Below are positions 35,853 to 49,300 of a stretch of 64,000 bases of DNA, piece by piece. The position numbers and the translations under genes are program-made. Origin of the DNA: Siderastrea radians (taxonomy: Eukaryota > Cnidaria > Anthozoa > Scleractinia > Rhizangiidae); the NCBI GenBank assembly GCA_964017195.1, contig OZ024890.1, forward strand, positions 48,877,093 through 48,941,092. The letters run 5' to 3'. Position 1 is the stretch's first letter. Each line of letters begins with the position of its first letter. The notes below the pieces were generated by a model that did no database searches, was not told the DNA's origin, and was given only the letters and a program-made list of their open reading frames with translations.

Positions 35853-36862
35853 ACTGAGTGACAAAAAAACAATTGAAAATACAGACAAACAATTTAAAAA
35901 AGCCTGGACAACAGAAGAAGAAGACTCCACGACTTACTCGGGAAATTTGGACCTCTACAATCGAGCATGTTGTATGGTATGCACTGCGCTATTCAAAGAG
36001 CGCTTTGAAATGAAATGTTCAAGCTAAGTGTAATGAAACAAAAACGTGTTTAGAAATAGCTTTTCTTTTAACTGGAATGGCCAAAAATTTGATTTCTCTG
36101 AACGATTCAACTGAAAATGAGGAAGAACATCATTTTGACTACCGCATATTATATATAAGACTTAATTGGTTTTGACAAATACGAGCGTCTCGAGCAACAG
36201 GCTAAGCAAAATATCCACGCAATTCTAGAAACTAAGGGATTTGTGGAAAGTATTTTGTTGATTAGCTCGGTAGCCTTACGGTTTTTAAGGGTAAGCCTAG
36301 ATTTCTCACAAAGAACTGCGAAAATAACAAGACAAGTTTAAGCCATGGTTCTTGAAACGAACAACTTCACCGCTAGAGTAATAACATCACTAATTCGAAA
36401 TATTTCCTTCTCGCTAAAGCAAACGTGACAGTGAAAAGAAACAGAATAGTAAGAACTGGACTAAAACATTTGAATTTAGTGGACTGTGCATTTTAGATGG
36501 CTTCTGATCCCTGAATAAAGTTCACTGAATCTAGTTAAAGACAACAACAGCGTGCCAAAACATACAGACGAAAGACATTGGCGGCAGAAACATCGACGTA
36601 ACTAAACACTTTGATTACTTAGCGGTATGTGAAAGAGAAATACCAAGACTAACTGAATAAAACAGGTTAACCGTGACCCTACGTCTTTTCGGTAGCTGTC
36701 TTTCAATTCCTCCCTTCCTGTGCATTTCGTTTCGGCCTGATCTCAAAAAGTATATAAATATCGCAATGCATTATTTTAGAGAAGAGGTAATAATAGACTT
36801 CCGTCTGGCTCGGCTTGCCTCCTACTGTAAACTGTCACCTCGAGCGCTGAAAAAAGCACTAT

Positions 36863-37057
36863 TTAGCAGTCGAAAAGCAAAACATACCTCGCTTCTTTGA
36901 GGGATGCTAGTGATTTGCAGATTTCCAGGCTTAATGATGCCCTTCCATCACCAGACGGCCAAAAATGTTTCAAGCAAAAAGAAGAAAACAAGTAAAGCTT
37001 CGAATACGTTCGCTTGACTTGCTCGCTTCTTCGAAATGTCGGTTTTGTCCTCGTCAC
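36863..37057 (-). other. Possible captured exon in the composite cargo
   Basis: The - strand open frame ends HFWPSGDGRASLSLEICKSL, then ASLKEA, at a donor-like GCGAG|GTATGT (rc of 36881-36891). The protein-like text stops being convincing upstream and no acceptor is clear. It may be a gene fragment carried between the two TTAA elements, or chance. Function not recognised. Confidence 0.2.
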
Positions 37058-37131
37058 TTGGTCATTTGGTTGAACAAATTCGTTTCCAGGCTTACGCGGT
37101 CATCAGTGAAAGCCAACAAGACTTTACTTAA

Positions 37132-38151
37132 GGTGGTCTTATACCCAAAAAGTGAATTTCTTTAGAAAAGAACTTTGCAGGAAACTTTTACCATCATTTT
37201 ATAGGGATTCAGGCCCTGACTTCAAAATGAGTCTTTACAGGTCACGTGTCATAATAGTTAATGATTAACCAGCCTTCTAAGTAAAAAATAGGGGTGTTCA
37301 TTGTAAGCACGATATCTAACTAACGCACGGTTGGATAAGTATGAAATCAACTTAGATCTGTCCACAGATGAATTCTTTAGGGGATAAACCTCGAAAATTG
37401 AGCAGCTTAGCCTCTTTAGAATTTATTTTTATTCTTTCTTTTTCCCAGAAAGTAAGGTAGAAGGAAATAAAAAAGAGGGCAAGGATTCACTTACTGAGAA
37501 GCAGTTCAAGATCGTGAGCATTTTGTAGGTTTACGACCTAGGAAATTTAAAAGTCCTTTAATCTTGCTGAAAATTTCACAACACTAGGTTACAATGCGCC
37601 GGAAATATCGTGCTCAAAGGTTCATTCAGTTCGAGAAATTCTGTGATTGGAGAAAAACAGTCTTAAAGATAAGGGAACGGATTCTAGGCAGCTTATCCGT
37701 CGTTCATTATCCTAAAACTATTGTCAAATTCAAGTTGCCACACTAAAATACAAGCTGAACGGTAATTTGATGCAAAAACTATCGTTTCTGTAAGATTTGG
37801 GTCATGTTTTGTCGGTTGAAACTCGGACCTCAGGACTCTCTCCTCAGTCAGGTGTTTCTCCACAGTAGTACCACATGTCATTTTACAGAGAGGCGGGGGG
37901 GGGGGGGTAATGTTCTTATTGAGGCTTGTTTGTGAGCATTTAATAAATGTAAACAATTGTTGCTATGACCGTTGCTATGGGAAAAGTCGCATACTGCTGA
38001 TTAGATTTCTTAAATCTCGCTGCTTTAATGCTGGAAATCGAGTGGGATTATTTCAGGACAGCATTCCCAAGTGTTTAAAGGTTACAATTTTGCCATTTAA
38101 AAAAAGTGACTTTTGCAACCAAACATCACCTTTTTTGAGTATAAGACCACC
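37132..38151. mobile_element. TTAA-flanked element, copy 2 (piggyBac-type ends)
   Basis: Same orientation, ends and interior as copy 1; 1020 bases between TTAA 37128-37131 and TTAA 38152-38155. The outer flanks of copy 1 and copy 2 together reconstitute the uninterrupted A-flank sequence (CATTTAGATGCAAAG near 14016), so copy 1, cargo and copy 2 behave as one 3.6 kb insertion. Confidence 0.8.
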
Positions 38152-38607
38152 TTAAATGCAAAGTTGAGAGAGACTCGGCTAGACAGTAAACCTGTTCTTC
38201 CAACATGATGTCATTCTCGTCCCCAGAGCCGCTTGGCCCTCTTAGCCGCCGGTGACTGGGCACGAGGACCAAGGGGCTCTGGCGACACAGGATTTGATTG
38301 GCTATCACGAAACAATAAAATATAAAACGGAAATAAAAATTCCAACGAAGAAAACAACAGCGCGAAACTGGTGTAGATGGAAATTTTTGCAGCATCCTGA
38401 AGTGAAGTCGCTTATTAGGGATGACCCTGTCTATAGCTGCTTGCAAGGAGACAATTTTAAGGGTCTGTCCTGCGTCTAAACAGTTTCAATGAATCTCCAT
38501 CTTCGATGGAGCAGGTAATTATTATAAGAAAGAAGCTTCTGGATCGCCGATAAAGGCATACGAATGCGTAATGCAGTACAATTTTCTGTGCAGTTAGTTC
38601 AAAGTTA

Positions 38608-39740
38608 TTAAACCGGATCGAGAAAGTCCCAAACATTACATCTTTACTTCGTGGGTATATATGGATCTTGGTTGAATAAACTTACCAGAGATCTGATACT
38701 TTGGCTCTAGATCTTTGAGAACGTTTTGTTTTTACGAATTGTAGCTCGATAAGAATATTGTATACTTGGTCTTAGCCCAGCAATTGGGAAGTTACACTAT
38801 CAGAGGACATTTGGTGACCTCCTGATTTTGACCTCACATAATCATAAAATAAGGAGCTCATTAATTATTGCCCCAGCCAGTTTAAAGCTCGTTGGAGCCA
38901 TAGTATACTTATTTCCTATTCCCTGAGCTTCTAAGTACCATCATACCTTTTTAGGCCACAAGCAATATCCCTTTTCTGTCGAGGATAGCCAAACAAGGTT
39001 GATTACAACATGCAAGAGTGTTTCAGTGTGGTAAAAACTTTCAAGTGCATGTACATGGCTATCAATAACTCTTTTATAATTGCCTCTGAGTCAAGAGAGG
39101 AGCTGCTTATAGTCTGAGGTAAATTGTGTCTAATATATTAAGAGAGCCATACAGCTTATCAGTGCCGACAGGTAGGTCCAGTTTCTGTAGCGTGAAGTGA
39201 CAAGGAGAATAACTATTACCCCCTAGCTGGGTTTCTAGGCATTACACGGTTACACCACCCTCTTGGGAAGATAGTAAAGTTTCTTCTGTAAGGATACAGA
39301 ACGATGCAGAAACCTGTGGCCTCGGAACACTGATTTGCAAAACAAAAGGGGTATGGAAGGTTTGACAGGCTAACCACTACACTGCGCCTGACCACCTCAC
39401 CTCTTGGCGCCTATTAATTTGGTTTAGTGAGCCACAGTCAATATTGAATATAGCTAGTTTTAGGTAGTTCAAGACACCAACTCAGTCTGATTACCAAGCA
39501 GTGAATGGTCTCTGAGTGATAAAAAACAAAACCAAAAATCAAAACAACAGTTGAGAAAAGAGGAAGAAGAAAAAAACCACACAGGTCACTGAGCTGTGGT
39601 TGTTTAGTTATAGTCCACAGAGCGTTAGTCCAGTTTCCCATCCATTTCAACACTGCTCATGCTGGATGAACTTATTACAGTTGAACCATGTCCATTTTCT
39701 GTGGGTGCTTTATGCTTCTCTTTATTCAAATCTTTTTACC
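38608..39740. other. Intergenic sequence, no gene seen
   Basis: Unique-looking AT-rich DNA after the end of duplication unit B. Short open frames are neither long nor protein-like. Confidence 0.45.
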
Positions 39741-39745
39741 ACTAC

Positions 39746-39795
39746 TACTATTATTATTATTATTATTATTATTATTGTTATTATTATTAATTTAT
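39746..39795. repeat. (TTA)n microsatellite
   Basis: About fifteen TTA/TTATTA units with a few interruptions. Confidence 0.9.
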
Positions 39796-39984
39796 GACAG
39801 TGCAATGTAATGCAATAAATAAATTATTGCATTCAAAAATGTTAATTTGGGGTCTACTTTGACGCCACACATTCTTCATTGATGAAAGGATGATATTTAA
39901 CGTCTCTATTTTTTTTTCCTTTGTACTTTTACAAATCTCTAGTTAAGCCTCAAGGTCTAAAGTACAATTACTAACTTCTTACTA

Positions 39985-41364
39985 ACTGAACGCGAGGGCC
40001 GTACTGGGGAATATTGGCCCGAGGTCGTGGCAGTACGGACCGAGCGTAGCGAGGTCCGTACAAAAACGACCGAGGGCCAATATTCCTCAGTACGGTCCCG
40101 AGCAAGTGAAGTTAGTAAGTAGTTTATTATATGGCATCATTTTTCGTACGAAACAACACTTCCGCTAGTTCATTCAAGTCAATTTCCTGCGCTATGTCAA
40201 GGAAAAAGCCCGCGATTTTAACTGGCTTTCGAATCAGTTTGATGATCGTTGCTGTCGATTGGCAAAAACGTGCGTGGCTCTTGAATGAAAACTGCTCTTC
40301 TTCTATTATATATGACAGTTTTTCGTCGTCCTCTACAACACAAGATAGTTTTACTTGAAAATACTTCTCCTTTATAGGCGGAAACAACTCGGGAAAAAGA
40401 AGAATAATGAAAAAGGCCGCGATAAAATCTCACAAACGTGCTTGTCAAGCTGGAAATTGTGGCAGCGTGTTAGTCTGTAATGTGGACAAAGGAACACCCG
40501 AACTTAAAAAAGAAAACACTGGAAATTATCTCTCCATCAAATACTGCAAGTTGTTTGCTTCAGTGGCTTAATTCATGGAGAACTTTGTGGATGCTGAGAG
40601 CAAATTTTCGTCGCACACAACAAAGTTGTTTTTAGCGCGAGCTACATGTACAGCAAGAGCGGACTTGTGAACAAGCTAAAATTATTTTCAAGGATGTCCA
40701 CTACAACAGCAAAAATCTCGCTCAGGAATGAAGGTACACTGTTATTTCAATACATGTACGTGTAGCTTAAATTTGTTCTTGTGAAAAGCGGACTGAAGTG
40801 ACGGCCAATATTAAAGTAGACAAGAACGTGATCGTTTCCTTTCGATTCACAGTTGCCGATGAAAGCCCTTTGCTAGTTGTTTTGCAGTTTTCATTTTTTT
40901 TTCATGTGAGAAACGTACTCTTTTGTTAATTGCTGAATTTTAAAAATTATTGTTTAAGTCTTGGCCGATTTACTTGGCTCTTTACAGCTTACAGTCTATA
41001 GCCGTACAAAATAACAATAAACACACAAAGTCACTGAAGAACGTTCGTTGGTCATGCTTTTTGGTTCACTGCTGGCGAGTCTTTTGCTTATATCAAAAAG
41101 TCGGTAAAGTTAATCGAAGAGCGCTTTTTCTAAACAGACGTGTTTACCTTGTTCATTTGTTTTGTACCAGCTCCAAACCTTTCCTTTTTTTATCTTCTTG
41201 CGTTTTCGCAGTTTGAATTTTGTAGGAGCGGGAGCGCGGAAAAAATATCCAAAAAGGACCGTTTCCATGGTAATGGTCCATACTGTAAAATCCCGACCGA
41301 CAACTAACCAATCAGAACACTCGATTTAGACTGGAGAATTGCTTGCCATATAATAAAGTCACTT
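39985..41364. repeat. Palindrome-headed repeat element
   Basis: 39985-40110 forms a long hairpin: GGGCCGTACTGGGGAATATTGGCC pairs with GGCCAATATTCC...CAGTACGG, and a second stem GTACGGACC / GGTCCGTAC lies inside. After it, AGTAGTTTATTATATGGC (about 40119) is the complement of GCCATATAATAAAGTCAC near 41345-41362, giving inverted ends around 1.2 kb. Short frames inside show no known domain. Confidence 0.6.
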
Positions 41365-43347
41365 ATTTCCGTTCAAAAAGACTAGTAATGTATTGTGGAA
41401 GAGAGGAATTATACCAAATTGTCAAATCCCGGGTGTCAAATATGTAACGGTAGCTTAACAGCCACGAATACAGCTGAAAACAGTAAGCTTACAACCTACT
41501 TGAGCTGACCTTTTCTAATATACGTACAGTGCAACTATTTTTAATTTCACAAATCATTCGGTGAAATCTTTCTTCAAACTTAAACTAGTTTTCTCAAATA
41601 GCAAGAAATTTCTAAATGGATACCTTAATTTCGTGGTTCCATTTATTTGAAAATTGCCAGCGACAACTGAGCCACAATATTTGCACCTTTAATATAAACA
41701 GATGATGGATCTCCTTGAAAGCATCGGATCCTGAATTAAGACCTCTGACTCCTGTTCGCGATCTCGAAATAGGGTCGGTAACGTCTCCCTGCTCTCCGTG
41801 GAAAGATTAACTTCCATCTCCCGAAAGGAGGAATCCAAGTATCTTCAAAGGTTTCCCATTCAGGGCGAAAAGTACAAGTAGACACTACTTGTACACGCAT
41901 CCCTTGCTGCCAGAGCCCCTTGGTACTCGTGACCAGGCGCCGGCAGCTAAGAGGACCAAGAGGCTCTGGGGACGAGAATGACACAAAAATGCACAAAAAT
42001 GTGTGATCTTTTAGCCAAGGCTCAATACGTGTAACACAGACCCCTTTTAGTCAGTATCAACCACTCTGCATTCTATTTGTTCGGAAACCGAGCTTGTTAA
42101 ATAAAATCAAGGTTTTTAAGCAAAAATGAACGCTTTTTCAACTAAAACAAGTAAAAATAATCGCAAAACCGGTTTCCGAGATCTCTACATTAACGACAAC
42201 TTTGTTCTCGTTAAGAACGACAAAGACATTGATAATGTAATGCTTTTAATAAATGTGCCCGAGGATGCCCAATCCTTAAGTGCTACCGACCGATATTAAT
42301 AATGACAAAAGTGCCTAGCATTCAGGCGTTATATATAGTAAAACAAAACAGGCAATTTGGCTGGTGTTAACTGGATGGCTTTCAGAGGTAAAGATCAGTT
42401 CTGAATCGAAATCATCTTCAAAGAAAGAAATGTTTTCAGGTTTTATTTAGTAAAACTAATTTTCTGATGTTTTCGAAAGTGAATATATTTTATGCTTAGC
42501 ATGAAAAACTTTCATACTTGTGACAAACATTAAACTTATTCAGTTACTCTTTAAGTTCCATTTTTATTTATTCCAGTTAAGTACTGGAACAATATATTAA
42601 AACGCGCCGGAGATATGGCCAAATGAAGGAAAGCTGTTAGTGATCCGGCATCCATTTATCGAAGTAATGTTCTTTCTATTTTAATTGAAGCACACGTTTG
42701 ATTGACATTTTTATTGGCAATTTATTCCATTTCTATCACTATGCAAATTAATTTCGAAGCACATGCAAAATTTAATAGGTGGTCCTGTAGATACTTAACC
42801 ATTTTATAGGTATTTTTTGTTTTATAAGTAGAAGTATTCCTTATTTGCGTCGTACTAAATTAAAAGAATTCGCTTAAATTGTTCCCCTCTTGTGTCATGT
42901 TAATTAAGAAGTTATGTTTGGAACTGATTAAAAATGTATGCTCTTTTAAAATACTGATCAGTTATATGGAAGCTAAAAGCCAGCACGGTAAAACGCCAGT
43001 TGCCTCAGATGACCGCAAAACAAGGAATAAGTATTCTGTATTGACATTATTGTTATAAAATGTTACAAATTTGCTTCTAACTGTCGAACGTACTCAAAAG
43101 GTTAACTATGATTACGCATGCTATTTTGCGTTTATTCTCGATTGTTGTTACAAATAAATTATTCAGGTAACTAGAAAAAAGTGATCACGGACACAGGCTG
43201 TTATCATGCAGGCAATCAATATAGGCCAATATACTGTGACTTATGGGTTAGCTGAAACGTCATTAACTTGATTTGCATCGAGACATTGCGGTAGCAGCAT
43301 GCGTACCGGCTTACAGAGCAGACGACACAATTCAGCTTTAATTCAAA
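41365..43347. other. Intergenic sequence upstream of gene C
   Basis: It contains an inverted, diverged copy of the CCTTGGTACTCGTG / AGAGGACCAAGAGGCTCTGG palindrome at about 41905-41985. No coding frame is supported. The promoter of gene C should lie in the last few hundred bases, but no TATA block like that of A and B is visible. Confidence 0.45.
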
Positions 43348-46300
43348 ATGTCCACTTTGGAAGCACTCTTTATTTTGTTTTGGTTTCGAGGGGTCGTAGT
43401 TGAAAGCGTACGTAATGTGAGTGTGCACCCTCCGATAAACAGCACCGGATTGCCTGTAAACGCCACTAATGTGTCCGTTGTACCGAACATGAGCATTGCT
43501 GGATCAAACAATTCAGTTGATGATGAAGAGAATGCCAACATTTCCAACCTTAATCCCCCGTTGAACAACACCACTTCATCTAACGCCACTAATACTTCCC
43601 TGACTTCCCAAGGCTTGGATAACACTGCTTCTAATCATTCATTCAACACAGTATTCCCAACTGTGCTTGATTCACTCTTCAAGAAGAATAGGCCGTTTTT
43701 CTCGGAAGACTTTATTACGCAATTAGAAATATGGAAGAAAATTCTGATCAACGCTTCCAGACGCTGCATGAAGCTCAACTTTAGTGGAACTGATTTCGAG
43801 AAAAACCTTGAAATCGATTTCCCAGTTTTCAGAGCCAAAGTTGATGATGTGGATGCATTTATGTCTTTTGACACGATACACCCAGTTCTTGTTCGAGGGA
43901 AAAGGGAACATCATCTTGTCAGCGTCGCTTATTTATCCATCTTGGAGTTGTGGCCTCTCCTGGTGTTGTGTTTTTCATGTGCAGCTCTCTCTGGAATGAT
44001 TGTGTGGCTTCTGGTAAGTAGAAAGTAATATTTATTTACGAAACATAGGAGTCAGGAAAGCTACGTCTCCAAAGAAACAGTGTTATAATTTATTTATGAA
44101 AATTATTAGCGTAATTTTGCAAATAGGAGGTAGCTTCATTTTGTAGTCACGCAGAAAGAAAACCTACTTGAATAATCAGCAGAAGCAATGAATAATTTAG
44201 CAAAGCTTTTAGTCAAGAAGGTAAAAAGTACTAGGCAGTTATTTTTAAAAAAGTAAAAATTTACATAATCTCACAAAAGAAACGTTTTTCCAAAGCCGTT
44301 AACAGCTTTTTCTTTACTTTTGCATTGAAGGATTGCAGATCCAATCCAGAGCAGTTTCCAAAACGATTTTGGCGGGGGATTTTTGACGGCATGTGGTGGG
44401 CCGTTGTTACAATGACGACCGTCGGGTAAGCCCGTTAAACACTTTCACTGTTTTATGAAGCTCTGTTTCTCAATAAAAGCCCTTAGCAACATACGTACAT
44501 ATACTTACTTTCTCTTTATATTAAACGGTGAATTCTAACACGCTGATTGGTTCCTAGTTATTGTCGATTTGAGTGTAAATCAATGAAAAGCACGTAACGT
44601 GATGCAATATCGATATCGTCTTGGACCGCGGCTCGATGTTTTGCCAAACTGTTTTGCACTGCCGGGTTTTTTTTAATTCTTAAATATTCAATTGTAAATC
44701 GGTGAAATTTAATTTTTCATTGACTGAACTTGTCTGAAATGAAGTGCGAGGCAAAATTAAAGGAAGTAATTAAATTGTGGAAGTTTGACAGTGAAAATTT
44801 TCCTAATGGAGGGAATCAGTAGTCAAGCGTCGCAACGAAGGAAATGAAAGTGGACTCAATAAATGAACTTATTTTGGATTTAAGCCTTTCTTTGAATGGA
44901 ATCAGGGATCTATAAAAATTGTTTCCGCATTTGTTTGCTTGTTTGTTTTTAGTTGAAAAACTTTGCTGTCCGTATTGTGATTTACCATTTACCATTTATC
45001 TAGTCGAGCCTATCCCTCAACTTTGAGGATTATTGGCTGAGGTCAGCAATAATTAAATGAATAGATAGCTAAAACAAGGCGTTTATTGGTTTCTGGTTGT
45101 GTTTTGTTCAATAATTCAGCGTTCGGCAATTTTCGTTGTCGGCCACAAATACACAAAAACGTCAATGCATAGAAACAAACTTCGTGCGAAATTTTTCCAT
45201 TTGTTCGGTGTTTAATTTATGCCGAGTCTTCGTTTCATCTGCGCATGTTTTCTTAACCCTCCAAGCCCCAATATCAACATGTTTGTTCTCCTCACTGTTC
45301 TTCCTATATTTCTTATTGTACTAGTTGGGAGAATTTGCTTAAAGATCAAGTCATTTTGTCTTTGGTGATCACCTTCTTTATTCTCATGTCCAATGTGTTT
45401 GATCAAGTAGTGATATTAAAACGAGAAATTAGACGCTTTTCACTATTTGGGGCTTTAATATAGGGTTTTAAACGCCCTTGAAAGTTGATAACCTTGTTTG
45501 CTCGTAATTTTCTTTGTTATTGCAAAAAATGACATCATTTTTCCATGGTCTGCACTCTTGTCTACCGTGGAAATGATGCCATAAAATGTTCAAAACTTGG
45601 CAGTAAAAAAAGCAAACAAACAAACAAACAAACACACAGAATCTCCCGTACGGCTCGTTCTTCCACTTTAGTCGTTTAGGACATTTTATGTCATCATTTT
45701 ATAGTAGTCTAAGGGCCTTAACAAAAAAAAAACTGGGAAACATGTTCCTGAAGAAAGGTTTACGTCAGGAAAGCAACATTGTCTTCTTAAACAAAAGCAT
45801 ATTTTCTTGCTTCCGCGATATAGTTTCTTGCGCTGCCAAACTGGCATGGGAAACATTTGCGTCCTCTTATAATCGGTACAATGCTTTTCTCTTAAAGTTT
45901 AGCCAGATGCTAAGAGTTTTGACCCTGGAAAAAGAGATTTATGTTTTGATTGGAAAAGTTTTTTTTTTTTTCATTTGTTTCGTTGTTATTCGGTACTGAT
46001 ATAGTGAGGCAGCATAAATTACATCATTGGTTCTAAAATGAACTTCAAAAACTATCTAGTATGTAGTCCTGGAAAATCTGATCCACCCAATAGAGCGAAC
46101 GTCAGTTATATAACTTAAATTTTGGTTAACAGTGGCGTTCTTAGGCACTTTTGAGTCGTAAGCCTGAAGCGAGTTTTGGGGCAATTTTCAATTAAACTTG
46201 TTTAAAAGCTTAGGTAACACGTTCTTGGTTTACATTCTCTAACTACATTCTCTACTAGTTACACGTATTTTGAAACAGTTAACACCTACTGGAAACATAA

Positions 46301-49300
46301 AGTTTCCTTAAATCCAGCATCAATCACTAATTTCAAATATTAATTATATTAATTTAAATATTAATTATCGACAGTTAGTTGTCGCACCTATTAAATATGA
46401 GCTTGCCTCATGCTTCGCTCGTTTTTACTCAAAGACACAGTCGCTGTCTCTACTCCTTTTTTACTAGCTCAAGGGAAGAAACGCCCTTGTAAAATTTCTG
46501 GACCCAAGCAAATTATCATAGTTTTTCTCCTAAAGGTATGGCGACAAATCCCCAAAGTCCAACGTGGCTCGACTTTTTGCAACCGTGTGGATGATCTCAG
46601 GGATCATTTTGCTGTCCATGTTTACAGCCCAAGTGTCTTCTCGTCTTACAACTCAGGAACTTCAGAGTGACAATCATTTGTTTGGTAAAAAGGTAAAATC
46701 AATCTCTTCATGCAGTAATGGTATTTACTCACTGTCTGATTGATCAGTAAAACAAGAGAACAATAGTGGCAGTGAAATGCCTTCTTCAGGGGAACCCAAC
46801 AAGAAAACTTTTAAATTTTTAATTTTTTTACTTAAAAGTAAAATACTTCGAGACGTCGAAAGAAATGACAAGGACGCGTCCAAACCAGTCGCCCGACATT
46901 TAAATCTCCCTGGTCATTCTAGCAAACACATGACGATTTGTGGCCTTTCCCTACACCAAGGTAACACAGGAAGCCGGAAAAATCTGGAACAAATATTCAT
47001 TTTTCAATCGGCACACTTAATGCCCACGGTATCAACGAACATTTCTATTCAACTAATTTATTCTTGTTTTTCACGTTGCCGTATTCCTTCCAATAGCGTT
47101 GCTCTAACACTCTCCATATAAACCAAGGACAACCCACAATTCCTTGATTCGCTCTGACGAAGGGCTAACGCTCGAAACATCAGCTTTCAATCTCTTTACG
47201 GTGGCCAATTTACCTTATTAACTCAGTTGATAAATCCAAAGTTTTTTGTTTCACTTCCCCACCGACGTAGCACCGCAGTCTCTTTAGAAACTAACTCTCT
47301 TGTTTATTTACAATTCTGCGTGTTTGCTGCGTGATTATAGAATTCAGCACTTTCTTGCTGTTATTTGTGTGTATTTTACTACAAATTGAGACCCTGTAAG
47401 AATGCATCTTGTCATCATTATGTTGTTATTCAGATAGGAGTTCCTCCTGCCCTTTATTATGACGACTCTGACTACGCTGACTACAGGATGAAGTACTCTT
47501 TTGTGGAAGGTATTACTAGCTTTGAAATTTTAGCGTTTTTAGGCCATCATAAACGAACAACCATTGTTGCCCTAAATGGTTGCCCGCGTTTGCGCAAACG
47601 AGGAACTTTTATTGTGCAAAGATGTTTTGCTTCCGAAAAACTAGAGTTCTTCTCTTTTGCAAAAAACTGAGGGATGCTCAGTTAAGCCCAAAGGCTCTGC
47701 GAGAAACAATGTTGACTAGATTCCAGGCTCGCCCAGATTCGGTACTTCCTAATGTAAGCATAAGTAAAGACAAACTAGCATACAGAAACAAAATGTCCGA
47801 AAATATGTACTCACTTATGTCCAACAAAGAAAAATTCAGACGAACAATGTTCCTGCACATTGTTTCCTCGTTTGCGGGGGCCTTAAGTGAAAAAAAAAAA
47901 CAAAACATCACTATTGCAAACGATGCCATAAACGTTTAAACGCTTGTCACCTTTCACTGTCTCTTATAAGAGGAAGGACAGGGGAGCAGCTAACCATATA
48001 AAATTAACTAATCAGGGAAAGTATTAGTATTATTCAGTTGTATTAGTATATTTATTATTGGTGTTCAATATATATATATACTATTATTCAAAAATGGCTG
48101 CTATAGCTTTTATTCCTTGGCTCGGTTACCAAGAAATCAATGATTTCATGTGAAAAATTATCACAAAATCTGCTTAGCTGGAAAGTTTGGGTGTTTTGCT
48201 TTTAAAGGCTTAAACGTTCTGGGTAGTACAAATAAAGATGATAGGTTTCATTTAATGACAGTGAATGTTTTTTTATCTTGCCCCCGGCCTAACCGTTTTT
48301 GACAAAAATGTTGTTGCTTGACTCGGGCTGCAAAGAAATCAATAATATCAGGGGGGAAAGATTTTTCAAAATAGTTTCCTGGAAAGTCTTAAAAGTGTTC
48401 TCCTTTGAGGCTGAAAAGTTATCAACCCTTGAAGCCCCAATGTCAGCGTGCATGTTCTCGACTGTGGCTTAATTACTAATCCTACATACAAATCATTAGA
48501 AAAAACAAAACAAAACAAACCAAAACTTTTCACTATTGCCTTCTAGCCCTTAAATACCCCATTAAGACTACAAAGGCCCTGAGTGACAACGACTTGAGCT
48601 CTGTAGTGGTATTCCACTGTGAAGACAAACGGGATAAGAATTCCTGGGAAGTGCTCCAATTCATGCTACCCTGCGAGGTTGGTGCGGAGATATATCCCCT
48701 CCATTATGATTCCCAGTCATCAGATCATGTGCTGATGGAAATTGACGCTGACCAAGATTACATCAAATGCATGAAGATGCAAACAGCAATGACCCGGAGG
48801 TACAGGAGTAAGAATAAAAAGAAAAAGCTACAGTCGTCTTGCAATAAGCTATTGGAAGAGCACGACAAACTCAAGTTTCAGTTCAAATGGGTTTACTTCA
48901 AAAGCCTGTCAGAGTACCTCATACCGCTGGGCACTGTGACAGGTACACTTTTACTGGTTTTCATTATTGGGGCTATCTGGGATTGCTGCCGCCGAAGGAG
49001 AGGAAACAGCAGCAAGAGTCCAGGTACATGCTTCTGTATTTCTTTTCTTGTCTCTTTTTTCTGCAGCCCTTAAATTTGCTTTTGGTTTATTTATGCGATT
49101 TTTCGCCCAGGTGAAATGGTGGTGACATGGTGGCCCATCCGCCTTAAAATTCCTATATCAATAATAATCCATCCAAATATTTTTGGATCAGCTAAATCAG
49201 GCGGCATCAGATATCTCAAAATCATTTAACCTTAATGTAAGTGTTGTGAGTCAAAGAGAACCCACTAATAAAAGCGATATCGGATAACATTATAAGCCTT

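Noticed and set aside
47580..47939. 119-codon frame in gene C intron 4
   Set aside because: Not protein-like, overlaps no homology with A or B, and splicing 47509 to 48547 keeps the gene C frame without it.
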